From: Burhinus oedicnemus
Lineage: Eukaryota > Chordata > Aves > Charadriiformes > Burhinidae
Reading direction: 5' to 3'
DNA: 64,000 nt
NCBI GenBank assembly: GCA_008921705.1
Contig: VFFE01007186.1
Location: 1,303,122 to 1,367,121, forward strand
The notes below the pieces were generated by a model. That model worked only from the letters and a program-made list of their open reading frames with translations, had not been told where the DNA came from and did no database searches. The translations under genes and the position numbers were made by a program. The number at the start of each line of letters is the position of its first letter. Within the stretch, counting starts at the first letter, position 1. This document shows, piece by piece, positions 25,175 through 36,747 of this stretch.

Positions 25175-25260
25175 TGGCAGACCTGGTAGAGTAGGGTCAA
25201 TGGTTGGACCTGATGATCTTAAAGGTCTTTTCCAACCTAAACAATTCTATGATTCTATGA
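25175..25260 (+). repeat. CR1 3' untranslated end with octamer tail
   Basis: This 86-base tail contains the conserved phrase around GGACCTGATGATCTTAAAGG, then CCAACCTAAACA, and ends in two ATTCTATG octamers. Such 3' repeats are known to be the recognition region for CR1 reverse transcription. Confidence 0.85.
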
Positions 25261-25585
25261 TTCCCTCTTTTCTGTTTCTTCTCATGCTCTCTAAGCATGA
25301 ACATGCATTATTCAATTCTTGATTCAAAAAACATCTTGTCTTTGTAGAACTCGTATTCAGCCTCAAGACAGGAGGGTGAACCAAAATTGAGGGTTTTTTT
25401 ATAAAGTGTATAGTTCATATGTCGTCTGTCCACTCAGGATGTTCCTCTGCATACCTTGTCCAAGTGGGTAGATTTTATGAACAACAACCTAACATAGTAT
25501 TGGTTGGCCATACTCAGTAGCCTTACTGTGGGCAAAAAGATTCTCTTTTCTTTTCCACTTGTTGACCTAACCTTTCAGTCTGTTC

Positions 25586-25629
25586 AAAACAAAACAAAAC
25601 CAAACCAAACCAACAACAAAAAAGAAAAA
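25586..25629. repeat. A/C-rich tract (AAAAC, AAACC and CAA units)
   Basis: Runs of AAAAC then AAACC then CAACAA units; low complexity. Confidence 0.85.
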
Positions 25630-26081
25630 TAAATCACTTTGTTTCTATTTCAGTGAGAATTCTTTCATATTCCAAAGGGGGGAAAAAACCCCGCATAAAA
25701 CAGGCCAACATAAAAATCATGTCTGAGTGTTAATCAAATAAACATAGCACTATAGTTCACTCTCTGTCACACAGCATTGATATATAATGTGTCTACAAGT
25801 TATAAGGAGTTTTAGAAAATATTTGAAATAGTACTAACTTATAAAGATTCAAAGAAATTAAGCAATGCATACATATAGCAGCATATTTAACCCTAATTAT
25901 TTTCTTATACCATTAAATATCATGATTTCTCACCATGCTTTATTTGTAATGGCACATTTAAAAAAAAAAGAAAAAAGAAAATTAAAAACTTATCAAGCTT
26001 CCATTACTTAAAATCCAAAAAATTGTAATAAGACCTCTTAGGGAAAAATCTCTGCATGTCATTGCTATTTTCCTAGTTATT

Positions 26082-26097
26082 AAAAAAAAAAAAAAAA
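26082..26097. repeat. Poly-A run (16 A)
   Basis: A homopolymer not attached to a recognisable retrocopy. Confidence 0.85.
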
Positions 26098-26613
26098 GAA
26101 GTTACTACTGGCTGTCTCATAAAGTCTGGTTTCTTATGGCCTTGCGACCATTTCTCAGTACTCCGTACTATCATAGATTATCTTATTCTTCCTCACCAGT
26201 CTCTGAGGAAAGGCAGCATACAAGACACCAAAGTCTACTGGAGAGTTCAAATTTGCAAATGTGCTGACTGGTCAACTGCACGAAACAGAAAGTTATAAAA
26301 GCTAGGTACTGCTTGACTTGCCATCGTTGAGCCACTTATTTAAGGTTTCTCCTTTTATAATCAAAAAATGTGTAGAAATTGAATTACTTCTTAGGCCTCA
26401 TGAAGTGTGTTCAAAATCGGTAAGTGAACCGAAATGTTACTGAGCAGGGTCTATAGATAACATGACCACATAATTCTGCTTTCCTTAGGAAACCAGGCAA
26501 AAAAAGTAAATGTTGCTTTGTTCTCCCACTCCTTAAAAAGCATTTTAGAAATTTATGCAATGACAAGGAACTGTGAAATAGTCTTTAAGGCATTAAGTTC
26601 ATTACTTTCCCCT

Positions 26614-27690
26614 ATAGAATCACAGAATCATAGAATGGTTTAGGTTGGAAGGGATCTTAAAGATCATCTAGTTCCAACCCCCCTGACATGGACAGGGACA
26701 CCTCCCACTAGACCTCAAAGCCTCATCCAACCTGGCCTTCAACACCTCCAGGGATGGGGCCTCCACAACTTCCCTGGGCAACCTGTTCCAGTGCCTCACT
26801 ACCCTCAGAGTGAAAAATTTCTTCCTGAGATCTAATCACTATTCTGAATCCACCCTCTTCCAGTTTGAAGCCATTACCTTTTGTCCTGTCACTACATGCC
26901 CCTGTAAAAAGTCCCTCTCCAGCTTTCTTGTAGGCCCCTTTCAGATACTGGAAGGCTGCTATAAGGTCTCCCCGGAGTCTTCTCTTCTCCAGGCTGAACA
27001 ACCCCAACTCTCTCAGTCTTTCTTCATAAGAAAGGTGCTCCAGCCCTCTGATCATCTTTGTGGCCCTCCTCTGGACCTGCTCCAACAGGCCCATGTCCTT
27101 CTCCTCAGGGCTGCTCTTGATCCATTCTCCGCCCAGCATGTTGTGCATGGGATTGTCCTAACCCACATGCAGGACCTTGCACTTGGCCTGGTTGAACTTC
27201 ATGAGTTTGGCACGGGCCCACCTCTCAAGCCTGTCAAGATCCCTCTGGATGGCATCCCTTCCCTCCAGCATGTTGACTGCTCCACACAGCTTGGTGTCAT
27301 CACAAACTTGCTGAGGGTGCACTCAATCTCAACATCTATGTCACCAAGAAAGATGTTAAATAATAACAGTCCCAGTACTGACCCCTGAGGAACACCAAAC
27401 GTCACTACTCGCCACTTGGACATCAACCTGTTCACTGCAACTTTTTGAGTGTGGCCATCCAGCCAGTTCCTTATCCACCAAGCGGTCCATCAGTCAAATC
27501 CATGTCCCTCTAATTTAGAGACCAAGATGTTGTGCAGGACAGTGTCAAATGCCTTGCGCAAGTCCAGGTAGATGATGTCTGTTGCTCTCCCCTTATCCAC
27601 CAACGGTGTAACCCCATCATAGAAGGCCACCAAATTTGTCAGGTATTTGCCCTTAGGGAAGCCATGTCGGCTGCCACCGATCACCTCCTA
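26614..27690 (-). mobile_element. CR1 LINE, 5'-truncated at the reverse transcriptase domain
   Basis: The plus strand opens with the complement of the CR1 tail (ATAGAATCACAGAATCATAG), then GGTTGGAAGGGATCTTAAAG, and runs through the complement of the ORF2 C-terminal half. Minus-strand pieces are 27490-27684 (motif [12 protein letters not shown]), 27199-27435 (motif [10 protein letters not shown], then SKF with the following Asp-Asp block frameshifted) and 26723-27148 ([20 protein letters not shown]). Several frameshifts separate them. The internal 3' sequence differs from the copies at 25.2 and 28.8 kb, indicating another CR1 subfamily. Confidence 0.92.
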
Positions 27691-28805
27691 CCACTACCGC
27701 TTATTTGTTTTGCTTTTATTTGCTTTTTTATTTATTTATCTATCTATAAACATGCTTTTAGGGAGCAACCTCAGTCTCTAGACATCTTTGGTTGGCGTCT
27801 GGGTTTGTATGTTAACATAAAATTAAAAGACCCAACCCTGTACATATCCAGAGTAATATTTGGAGTCCTTTGCTGTCTTTTAGGTTGGACTACTTCCTAG
27901 CATTTTGCTAAAGCTTATTTGATTCAGGGTTTCCTTTTTTAAACATTTGCAATGCCTCTAAATACTGTCTCTTAACTGACTTGCCCATATGTTCCACATC
28001 ATGAGGTACACACTGGCAAAAAACTGTTCACTTTTGTTTTATGGGCTTTTGTGTCTCAGACTTTCTCAATTTTCCACATTTCTTTGAGTGTTACTTTTTT
28101 AGTGTCTTTATAGTCTATGTGGACAGTAGCAGTACAATTTAATATGCACTAGGTTATTTCTTCAATGTAGGAACTAGTCTACCTATTATCTGGCTATTGC
28201 TTTATGTTGTAATTGACATATCAGTAAGTTAAGTATGAAATTTCCTCACATGTTTAGTTGCAATTTCCTCCTCCAGCCTTCATGACTGATATGTGTTTAG
28301 TTTTTGTTTCAGGTTTTTAATGCAAATTTCTTTAGCAGGAAATGGTAGAAAAAATTTGTTTTGGTACTCAGGCTAGAAGTGCTACTCGTTTCTTACTTAT
28401 GACTTCCTCAGTATTAACACATTCTGAATCACAATTTAAATGCAAAAAAAAAAGTTGGAAGTTAAGATTCAGGTTCTTTTCACCCAACTTTACTAAATTA
28501 ACAGTAATCAGCTAACTGAAGATTTAAACCAATCTACTCTACCCCAGTTCATTGGAGATAGACACATAGTCATTTGTAGATGAGTTGAACTAATATTTAG
28601 AAGCATCTTTCAGTCCTGTTTTCTGTGTCATTTATTTATTTGTTTACTTGTTTACAGCTTCACCTTTGTGAAAAGGTTTGTATATTTTCCCTGGATCTGA
28701 CAACTGCACCTACAGCTATTCCCTCCCATGTGTTTGCCTTCTGCAGACAGAGGGAACCATGATGCAGAGTTCTGAGACTCTTGTTTGCAGAGTTCCCACA
28801 ACTTT
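27691..28805. other. Unique spacer with TTTA/TCTA-rich stretch
   Basis: No gene was supported. 27710-27750 is a T-rich low-complexity stretch (TTTATTTATC-like). A 122-codon plus-strand frame beginning at 27532 is antisense to CR1 and then runs by chance into this spacer. Confidence 0.45.
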
Positions 28806-29952
28806 CACAGAATCACAGAATCACAGGGGTTGTAAGGGACCTCTGGAGATCATCTAGTCTAACCCTCCCGCCAGAGCAGGTTCACCTAGAGCAGGTTGCA
28901 CAGGATGGCATCCAAGCGGGTTTTGAATGTCTCCAGAGTCGGAGACTCCACCACCTCTCTGGGCAGCCTGTTCCAGTGCTTTGCCACCCTCAAAGTCAAG
29001 AAGTTCCTCCTCATGTTCAGGTGGAACTTGCTATGGTCAAGTTTGTGCCCATTACCTCTTGTCCTATCACTGGGCACCACTGAAAAAAGACTGGTGCCAT
29101 CCTCCCGGCACCCTCCCTTTAAGTATTTATAAGCATTGATGAGATCCCCCCTCAGCCTTCTCTTCTCCAGACTCAAAAGACCCAAGTCCCTCAGCCTTTC
29201 CTCATAAGAAAGATGTTCAAGCTCCCTAATCATCTTTGTAGCCCTCTGCTGTACCCTCTCCAGCAGTTCCCTGCCCTTCTTGAACTGAGGAGCCCAGAAC
29301 TGGACACAGGACTCCAGATGCGGCCTCACCAGGGCACAGTAGAGGTGGAGGACAACCTCCCATGACCTGCTTGCCACACACCTCTTGATGCACCCCAGGA
29401 TGCCGTTGGCCTTCTTGGCCACAAGGGCCCATTGCTGGCTCATGGTCATCCTGTTGTCCACCAGGACTCCCAGGTCCCTTTCCACCGAGCTGCTGTCCAG
29501 CAGGTCAGTCCCTAACCTGTACTGGCGCATGGGGTTATTCCTCCCTAGGTGGAAGACCCTACACTTGCCCTTGTTGAACTTCATTAGATTCCTCTCTGCC
29601 CAACTCTCCAGCCTGTCCAGGTGAAGCTGAATGTCAGCACAGCCTTCCGGTGTGTCAGCCACCACTCCCCGTTTTGTGTCATCAGCAAACTTGCTGATGG
29701 TACACTCTATCCCTTCATCCAGGTCATTGATGAATATGTTGGACAGGACTGGACCCAGTACTGACCCCTGGGGAACACCACTTGTCACAGACCTCCAACT
29801 AGACTAACCACAACACTCTGAGCTCTATCTGCCAGCCAGTTTTCAATCCACATCACTGTGCATTCATCCAACCCACACTTCCTAAGCTTGCCTCTGAGGA
29901 TACTGTGGGAGATGGTGTCGATAGCCTTGCTGAAGTCAAGGTAGGCAACATC
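28806..29952 (-). mobile_element. CR1 LINE, 5'-truncated, well preserved
   Basis: It begins on the plus strand with CACAGAATCACAGAATCAC, the complement of an ATTCTGTG-type tail, and runs to about 29952 with the complement of the motif A region (GTCGATAGCCTTGCTGAAGT). The TGTG-type tail and different internal 3' phrases separate it from the neighbouring copies. It carries the longest open frame in the window (28886-29788). Confidence 0.93.
28886..29788 (-). pseudogene. CR1 ORF2 C-terminal half, 300 codons open
   Basis: Read on the minus strand, the frame starts at reverse transcriptase motif B ([14 protein letters not shown]), includes motif C (SKFADDTK, metal-binding Asp pair), the thumb-like [13 protein letters not shown] and AEKNG-type segments and [20 protein letters not shown], and ends at the normal ORF2 stop (complement of TAG, 28886-28888). 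Motif A and the endonuclease are absent or out of frame: the region 29789-29952 still aligns with ORF2 but is frameshifted. The Met at the start is an internal codon, not a real initiator. No stops over 300 codons suggests relatively recent insertion. It is not a functional enzyme by itself. Confidence 0.9.
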
Positions 29953-30770
29953 TTCCCCTTCCTACTCTCTGTCCCTTCCTACACTCTTAGTCTTTCTGTT
30001 GTGATTAAGTCTCTGATTTATTCTAATCTCCTTTTCCTTAACGTCTTAGTTAACTTGCAGATCAGGTCCTTTCCTTTGGTGTTCATGACTCATATTTACC
30101 AACTTCAGAAAGATCCTTCAGAGAACTCAGTTTCGATTTCTGCTGAAATTCTACAGAACTTAGTTCTTGGTTCATTTTCCCTCTTTATGGGCAAATACAA
30201 ATTTAGCTATTGCAGCTTTATGATGGCCCATCTATCTTCTCCAAATGGTAAAATGGCAGCCTCTCTGACATCCTGATAGGTCAAGCTCAGCATGGATAAG
30301 GTTCAATTCCCCATCATCCCACTGGTGCCCTTCTACACAGCCAATTGCCTACTCTGCAGGAGACTGCCAATAGTAGAAAATAGTCATATCGTCTCTTAGG
30401 AAGGTCCTAGAGATACTAAATTCATCAGGCCTGGAACAGGTCCTGACAAAATGATACTGGGATGCTTAATTCAACCATCTCATGGTTTTCTTGTCAGCAC
30501 CTTCACCCATTCTCCCGACTGTGGAAGTTTGACACATATGATACACTGAAAGAAACAGGTTTGATTTATTGTTCTGCTTCAGCTGCTGCAATCATACACA
30601 GAGCTACCCCACAGATCTTTACCTCCAGACAGTTTTGATTACATTATTTGCTTGCTTTGTTTTACTTCTTCCTATTTATAGACACACCTTTAATTGCCCT
30701 TACATCTCCCTTTCTCTGCCCCAATCCCCTCTCACATACACATCCTGCCCCTTATTACTTTTCCTTTTTT
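29953..30770. other. Spacer between CR1 pieces
   Basis: Mostly T-rich unique sequence. No gene or confident repeat was recognised. Confidence 0.4.
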
Positions 30771-30928
30771 GAACCTCATGAAGTTCAACAGGGCCAAGTG
30801 GAAGGTCCTGCACCCAGGTCGGGGCAATCCCCAGTACCAGTACAGACTGGGGATTGCGAACAACCCTGCAGAGAAGGATCTGGGGATACTGGTGGATGAA
30901 AAACTGAATATGAGCTGGCAATGTACAT
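30771..30928 (+). mobile_element. Internal CR1 ORF2 fragment, truncated at both ends
   Basis: About 158 bases encode, in one frame, [19 protein letters not shown] followed by YRLG and [16 protein letters not shown], the segment downstream of motif C in CR1 ORF2. No CR1 3' tail follows. A deletion or rearrangement must have removed the 3' part, because normal CR1 insertion keeps the 3' end. Confidence 0.85.
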
Positions 30929-31451
30929 TGACTTTTCATAGTACTATGTTGGCAATCTTGGCCTTGTATATTATTATGGATATGGTTGCTTAGATACTGC
31001 TGACTTAGAAGATTTTGCTCTCCAAAAGGTTTCCCAGTGCTTCTCTCCTCAACTAGGTAAGAAACTCAGCCATTTGTCAAGTAACTTCCCTCTACCCATC
31101 CATGATATCCAGCTTTTCCTCATGATGTTATCAGTTACCTCTGGGAGCTTTTTACATGGTTGTGTGACATGTCCACCAGTTCATGTTCAGTAGTTCTTCA
31201 CGTCCTGCTCCACAGTGTAACCTAAGGCCATGGGTAAGACAGCAGGCTAGTCATTTGCCTGCAGCCCAAATATCCTTGTGGCTTACATTTGCTATGGCAG
31301 AAGCCTGAAAAATCAGCCTCACAACCACTACTCCTTCTGAGGTATTTCTTCCCACAGACATTGTCATCTTTACTTTTTCCGTTCCCTCAACAGTAGAAGG
31401 TTCAACCCTTCCTCACCATAATTCAGGCCCTAGTTGTGTGTCATATCCAAC
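30929..31451. other. Spacer upstream of the LTR
   Basis: No gene or confident repeat was recognised. Confidence 0.4.
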
Positions 31452-32060
31452 TGGGCTGGTTTTGGATGGGATAGAGTTAATTGTCTTCACAGTAGCTGGT
31501 AAGGAGTTGTCTTTTGGATTTGTGCTGGAAACAGTGTTGATAATACAGAGTTGTTTTAGTTATTGCTGAACAGTGCTTACACAAAGTCAAGGCCTTTTTT
31601 GTTTCTCGCACCGCCCCACCAGCAAGCAGGCTGAGGGGGGCACAAAGAAGTTGGGAAGGGACAGCCGACTGCAACTAACCAAAAGGGATATTCCATACCA
31701 TATGATGTCATGCTCAGCAATAAAACAAGGAGGGAGATTGGTGGGGGCTGCTGCTCAGGGGCATTGGTCATTTGGTGATGAGCAATTGTTTTCATTTGCA
31801 TCACTTGTCTTACTTGGGTTTTATTTCTCTCCCTTTGTTATTTTTTATTTCTTATTATTTTCCTTTTCAATATTTTATTATCATTATTATCATTATTATT
31901 ATTATTATTATTAAACTGATTTTATCTCAGCCCATGAGTTTTCTCACTTTTACCCTTCTGATTCTCTCCCCCCATCCTGTTGGGGGGTGGCAGCAGAGGG
32001 AGGAGGAGTGAGCAAGAAGCTGTGTGGTGCTTTGTTGGCAGCCGAGGTCAAACTGTGACA
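31452..32060 (+). mobile_element. Solo LTR of an avian ERVL-like endogenous retrovirus
   Basis: This 609-base block resembles a common avian LTR family. It starts TGGGCTGGTTTTGGATGGG, contains CCATACCATATGATGTCATG mid-way, ATTAAACTG followed by TTTATCTCAGCCCATGAG, and ends in a GGTCAAACTGTGACA phrase. The ends are TG...CA. Flanking pentamers CCAAC (31447-31451) and CAAAC (32061-32065) match at four of five bases, consistent with a decayed 5-base target duplication. No internal viral coding sequence adjoins either side, so it is a solo LTR left by LTR-LTR recombination. An AATAAA lies near 31722. Family assignment is from memory of the sequence. Confidence 0.8.
31874..31914. repeat. (ATT)n microsatellite inside the LTR
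   Basis: TTATTATC units followed by seven or so ATT units, just before the ATTAAACTG phrase. It probably expanded after insertion. Confidence 0.85.
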
Positions 32061-32716
32061 CAAACTCTGCCTGCATGTAAAGTCACAGAGAGATTGTGTA
32101 GGTACTGGTCGCATCAGTGTCTGTTTTTTGGTCTAGCCACAGATCTGAACCATCTTGCCCATTTGTTTTGGTTTTTGTTTTTTGACTGCAGAGCAAACCT
32201 CTAACCTTCTAATTTTCCTGGGTTATGTGAAAAAAGTTAGCTTCTTTGAATCTTGGTTCAAAAATCCCACTCTTTCTATTCTTGAAAACTGATGATGTTT
32301 ATCAAAGCCCTGAAGCATCGTCACCTTTACATGGTCAGTGCCATATTCCAGGCTTATGGAAATGCTGCATAAATCCATACTAATTTATTTGATTCAGAAA
32401 TCTGGCCTTTGACTCATCAAATACAAAGACTGAGCTTACTCTCCATGTTTACTAAAGCATTGTCATGTTCTTTAGATTTATGATGCTTTCTATTGACTTC
32501 TAGCTGCTCAAATATGGCCATACTATTTGATTTTAACGTTATATGTCTCCCAAAGTGGCAGTCCATATGAAGTATTATGTTTATAGAAAGAGACCTGAAT
32601 GTATGAGATCCCTTTGGAATCAGTCATTTATTAATAAAATCCTGATAAGATACCTAAAGCTTTTGTGGCAGATAAACTATAATTTGAAAATAGAAAAATG
32701 TGTCTCTAAAAAATAC

Positions 32717-32796
32717 CAGAAAACCACCCCACCACCTCCCCCCAACAACAACAAAAATAGGCAAACAAAAAACCCAACAAACCCCACAAAACCACA
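32717..32796. repeat. A/C-rich low-complexity tract
   Basis: Irregular CCACC, CAACAA and AAACCC units over 80 bases. It creates a spurious Pro/Asn-rich frame. Confidence 0.85.
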
Positions 32797-34953
32797 ATTT
32801 CAGTCTACCCTCAAGAATAGCTTATTGAAATAAAAAGTAAGGTTAGAACCTTACCAATAGGGGCTTAAAGTCTTATAATTCATCTTTTTCATGTCTTTTT
32901 TTTTATTCTCATTGCCGTCTTTGTCATAGGACTGCAGAAATTTTGTACCATTTTCAGTTTTCATTAAAGTATAAAGATTGCCTTGAGAATAGTTTAATTT
33001 TGCACAATTTTTCTCATTTAAGTCTTTTTTTCATGAAAATGGATTTATTCTGAGACACTTTGTGAAGACACTTTTCCACTACTTTGTAGGGAATTAGAAC
33101 ATGACAGATTAGGCTTCAGAAATGCAAAATCTTTTTCTAACGACAAAGATTGTGACAAGAACAAATACTGATAGCTGAATGAACTCACTAGCAGCACAAT
33201 TGTAAGAGAATTGTGAGAATAGAAAGGTGCATCATACTTATGTGGTAGATACCAATTACACTGGGAAATGTCCTAAAATTATTTTTTTCTTATTACATCT
33301 TAGGATAGTCTGAACGTGTTCTTAGATTCCTACAGGTTTTGTTTTGTGTCTTTTTTTTACAATATAAGAATAAGTCTTGATTTTGCAATCACGTACAATT
33401 GCAGGTGGTCTTGTAAACCTCCACAGGATTAGCCATGTGAATACGTTTTATTTGGTCTGGATCTGTATAAAATAAGAATGTAAGGAAAGGTTCTAGTGAG
33501 ATTTTCACCTAGGTGATATGTTCATAGAAGCAGTGTTACACCTAAAAGTCACAGAATTTAAGCATTTTTACATATGCTTTATATATATGCTTCTCATGCT
33601 ACTGGACAGTGTGAATCATGAAAGGAATGCTATTTTGGAATAGAAAACTTATTATCTTTATAGTTGCACAACTGTATAAATAACTGCAGTTACTATTTAG
33701 AATTCATAATATTTATGCTTCATATTTTCAATAATTAGTACTACATAACACAACGGAAGTATTACTTCCACTAAGATTTATTTGCATTATTACCTACTGT
33801 GATAGTTTAAAACCCTCCATGCACCTTACACATTCTGTTTGATACTGAAAACTGCATATTCATCTGTGCTAGCTTGCAAACTTCATTTTGAATCCTTGTT
33901 TTAGTTCATTTTTACATGAATATTGGACTAAAGTAAATAAATATATAAATAAATGAGAAACAGAAATCTTACAGTAGAAGAGGAGACAAAGAATAAAGAA
34001 AGGATTATGGGCTCTGACCTAAGGATTTGCTTGACTAGAGCAAAAAAGAAAGGTAGAAGCATAATCACAAGGCTGTTATTGCACTGCTTCAGGTTCAAGC
34101 TTAAACATAGAAACAAAATTGCATGATTAAAGCTGTAGAAATGAAAATTTATTACTTAGTGTGGGAATTCATTTATTTCCCTTGTCTCTTATTGGGGGTG
34201 GGGAGTGATGGGGGGTTGTGATGTTTATGAAAGTGCACGGCATGATATTTGAGCTGCAAGGCCATTGATATTATGGCTGGGTACCCAGCGCGCTTCACAG
34301 CCATCTCATTGAGCATCACTTGCTCTTTAGATTTGTTACTGCTTCATTACTTCAGTTTCTCTCATAGGCTTCTGTCCCATCAGTTGTTTATTTTTCTTCC
34401 TGACAAGGTGTTTCCCTTACTTCTGTTTCTTGCTCATCTTATTTCTTTCTGCTTTCTTAATTTCTCTTGGTCATAACATGTCATTCTGCCCCTAAATTCT
34501 CATTTCCTCTAGATTTCTTTCCCCCAGGCTCTTCAGAGGATCTTTAAAGTCTATCTTTCTCCTTATATCAGCCCCAGCCATGGTGAAAAATTGGAAGTAG
34601 TAGTTACTTTTACTCTTTTCCTTTTCTGTTTACAGTGGCTAAAGAACATTTTGCAAGATGAAAACTAATTTCAGTCCTAGGGCCAGGGCTAATAGATGAT
34701 CGTAGTAATTTTGATTAAGGATAAGGGCCTGTGAATTTTTAGAGGGGAAGGCTTTAGGAAGAGATTTGTAAAAATCTGTAAGCATCAAAAATAAATACAT
34801 AATGCCACAACAGTTGTTAGTGTTTTGTGATTTTTTATTTCTTTTCTCAACTAGAACACTGATGTCTTACCAAGCAAATCCATCGAGGCATCTTATATGA
34901 TGGATAAAATTTGCATGGTTTTCTGACCAACTAAGACTCAACAAAATAAAAAG

Positions 34954-34983
34954 AATAATGATAATGATAATGATAATAATAAT
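34954..34983. repeat. (AATGAT)n/(AAT)n microsatellite
   Basis: Alternating AATGAT units ending in AAT units. Confidence 0.85.
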
Positions 34984-36730
34984 TCTTCAATATTCATCCA
35001 AATAATATTTTGTCATATTAGAAATATTTCATGGAAATATTTCTTTTTTTTAAATATTTGACTGTTTTTGAAAAGTCAAAAATTTTTTAGTCTAAATTTT
35101 TCCTTTTTAGAAGACTTTAGGTTCTACTTGGAAACACCTTGTTTTGTTATATTCTTTTTCTGAAAAAAATTCTGTATTGATACGGAAATTTTAAAAAAGC
35201 TTACGAAAACTGTTACGCAGTCCTTAATTATCATGAATATTTCTATTTTTATCACTTGATTTGTCTACCTGCATAGGGACTGATCCTCAGCTGAAATGTT
35301 GCCATATACTATTTATTCTCTCCCTCCCTCCAATTCAATAGTCAATAGATTACAAGAGAATGGCACCTTTGTATTTAAACCATTAATAACCAGTATGTAT
35401 TTTCTGATATTTGTACAGTAGATGTTTTTCAGAGAGTTACTCTTCTGCATCTGTGTACTGGAAATTTTATGGTTCATGTTTTTTGTGCCCTTGCACCGCA
35501 TATTATTATTACAACAGTAATAAGTAGACCATTCTAAAGATCACTTGTTATATTGGGTAAGTAGTCATGGCTTGTCAGACCTTCACATTTTCTAGTGTAA
35601 ACAATATTACAGCCAAAAAGTAGATGATACTGTACTGTTAGATCAAACATCTGATATTTATTTCAGAAAACACTTTCAGCCTAAACAGACATGACAAATA
35701 TTTGAAGATGAGTTACTATTTGTGGGTGTGAAAAAAAAGGAATATGACATCTTATTACTAAATTATTTTTTAATAATTCAGTCTCTTCTGTTCTCCTGGT
35801 CACAACGAAGAAAAAAAGACTTTTTTAAATCAAAAAGTTTGTATTACCTCTCTGTATATTCTCTCTACAGGGTGCTACTAGAAATTAACTTTTTACACTG
35901 TGTCTAGTCTCTAGGGGCAGCCAGCAGGCAATTACGCCTTAACTTTTTTTAATATGTGGAAATACTCCTCTCAGTCAGACCTTTCATAATGAGATGCTTT
36001 TGAAGATGTTACTTTGAGATGGATAGCCTTTATGCTATTAAAATGTTCATGATATACTTTTACATTATTACAATTGTTCTTGAATAGTTACTGATAGAAA
36101 TGAGATTGGAAATAGTGTCCTTTTCACTGGTGAAGTATTTTGATTCCCTTTGATTTGTACTGGGATGTTCCGTGAACTGTGGTACACAAAGCAAGCTATT
36201 GAAATTCTGGTTACTAAATCCTTTTTTTCCTCTTCACATTGTGCACCAAGATTGCGTACCTTAGAAGAGAAAATATTACTGAAAGTTTAACGAGTTAGAT
36301 GAAGGGAATTTGACCCGAATTGAACAGTTCTACAGACTTTGGGGAGCCATATCTCTGTTTATGTATATATGAAGGTATAGAAGCTTTAAAGCAAAGACCA
36401 AACGAAAGATTCTTGTTTGTTTGATTTTTCCTTTATCCAGGTGAAGGTTCTGACAAAATAATGTCCTTTCTTCCTTTTTCCCCCAACTTCTTGAGGCTCA
36501 GAGACTATTTAATTCTTTTCTAAATGGCTTCAGGGGCAACTGTAGAAATTCTTTCCATTTACTTGCATGGTGTCTTACAAAAATATTCAGGTATGATGGG
36601 CTTGTCTTCAAGATAAAGCGCACTAAAACATGTCTAATAATTATTTTCCTACTTGATCTGCAGCCCCCATGGTTAGATAGTCCAGTGCCTCCTTGGGTGA
36701 TTTGGAATCATGAAAGTCCTCTCATGTTTG

Positions 36731-36747
36731 TTTTTTTTTTTTTTTTT
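36731..36747. repeat. Poly-T run (17 T)
   Basis: A T homopolymer. On the minus strand it would be an A tail, but no retrocopy was recognised beside it. Confidence 0.85.

Larger units (their letters stand above)
21100..25260 (+). mobile_element. Near full-length CR1 LINE retrotransposon
   Basis: This 4.2 kb element has every CR1 part in order: a GC-rich CpG-containing leader (about 21100-21479), ORF1 with an esterase-like domain (21480-22475), ORF2 with endonuclease and reverse transcriptase domains (22478-25174), and a short 3' untranslated tail ending in two ATTCTATG units plus A (25244-25260). Full-length CR1 is usually about 4.5 kb, so the copy is almost complete, with loss mainly inside ORF2. 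Most bird CR1 copies are severely 5'-truncated, which makes this one notable. CR1 inserts by target-primed reverse transcription and usually leaves no clear target duplication; none was seen. The 5' boundary is set by the composition change and is uncertain by about 30 bases. Confidence 0.93.
25261..26613. other. Unique spacer between CR1 copies
   Basis: No gene or classified repeat was seen. It includes an A/C-rich tract (25586-25629) and a 16-base A run (26082-26097). Confidence 0.45.

Noticed and set aside
26810..27388. A 192-codon plus-strand frame
   Set aside because: It is antisense to the minus-strand CR1 at 26614-27690.
29905..30276. A 123-codon plus-strand frame
   Set aside because: It begins in antisense CR1 and runs by chance through T-rich spacer; hydrophobic residues reflect base composition.
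31573..31914. A 113-codon frame ending in a Tyr-rich run
   Set aside because: It lies within the LTR and its end is the ATT microsatellite; LTRs of this type are non-coding.
32543..32833. A 96-codon frame with a Pro/Asn-rich C-terminus
   Set aside because: The C-terminus is only the A/C-rich tract translated; no start context or domain.
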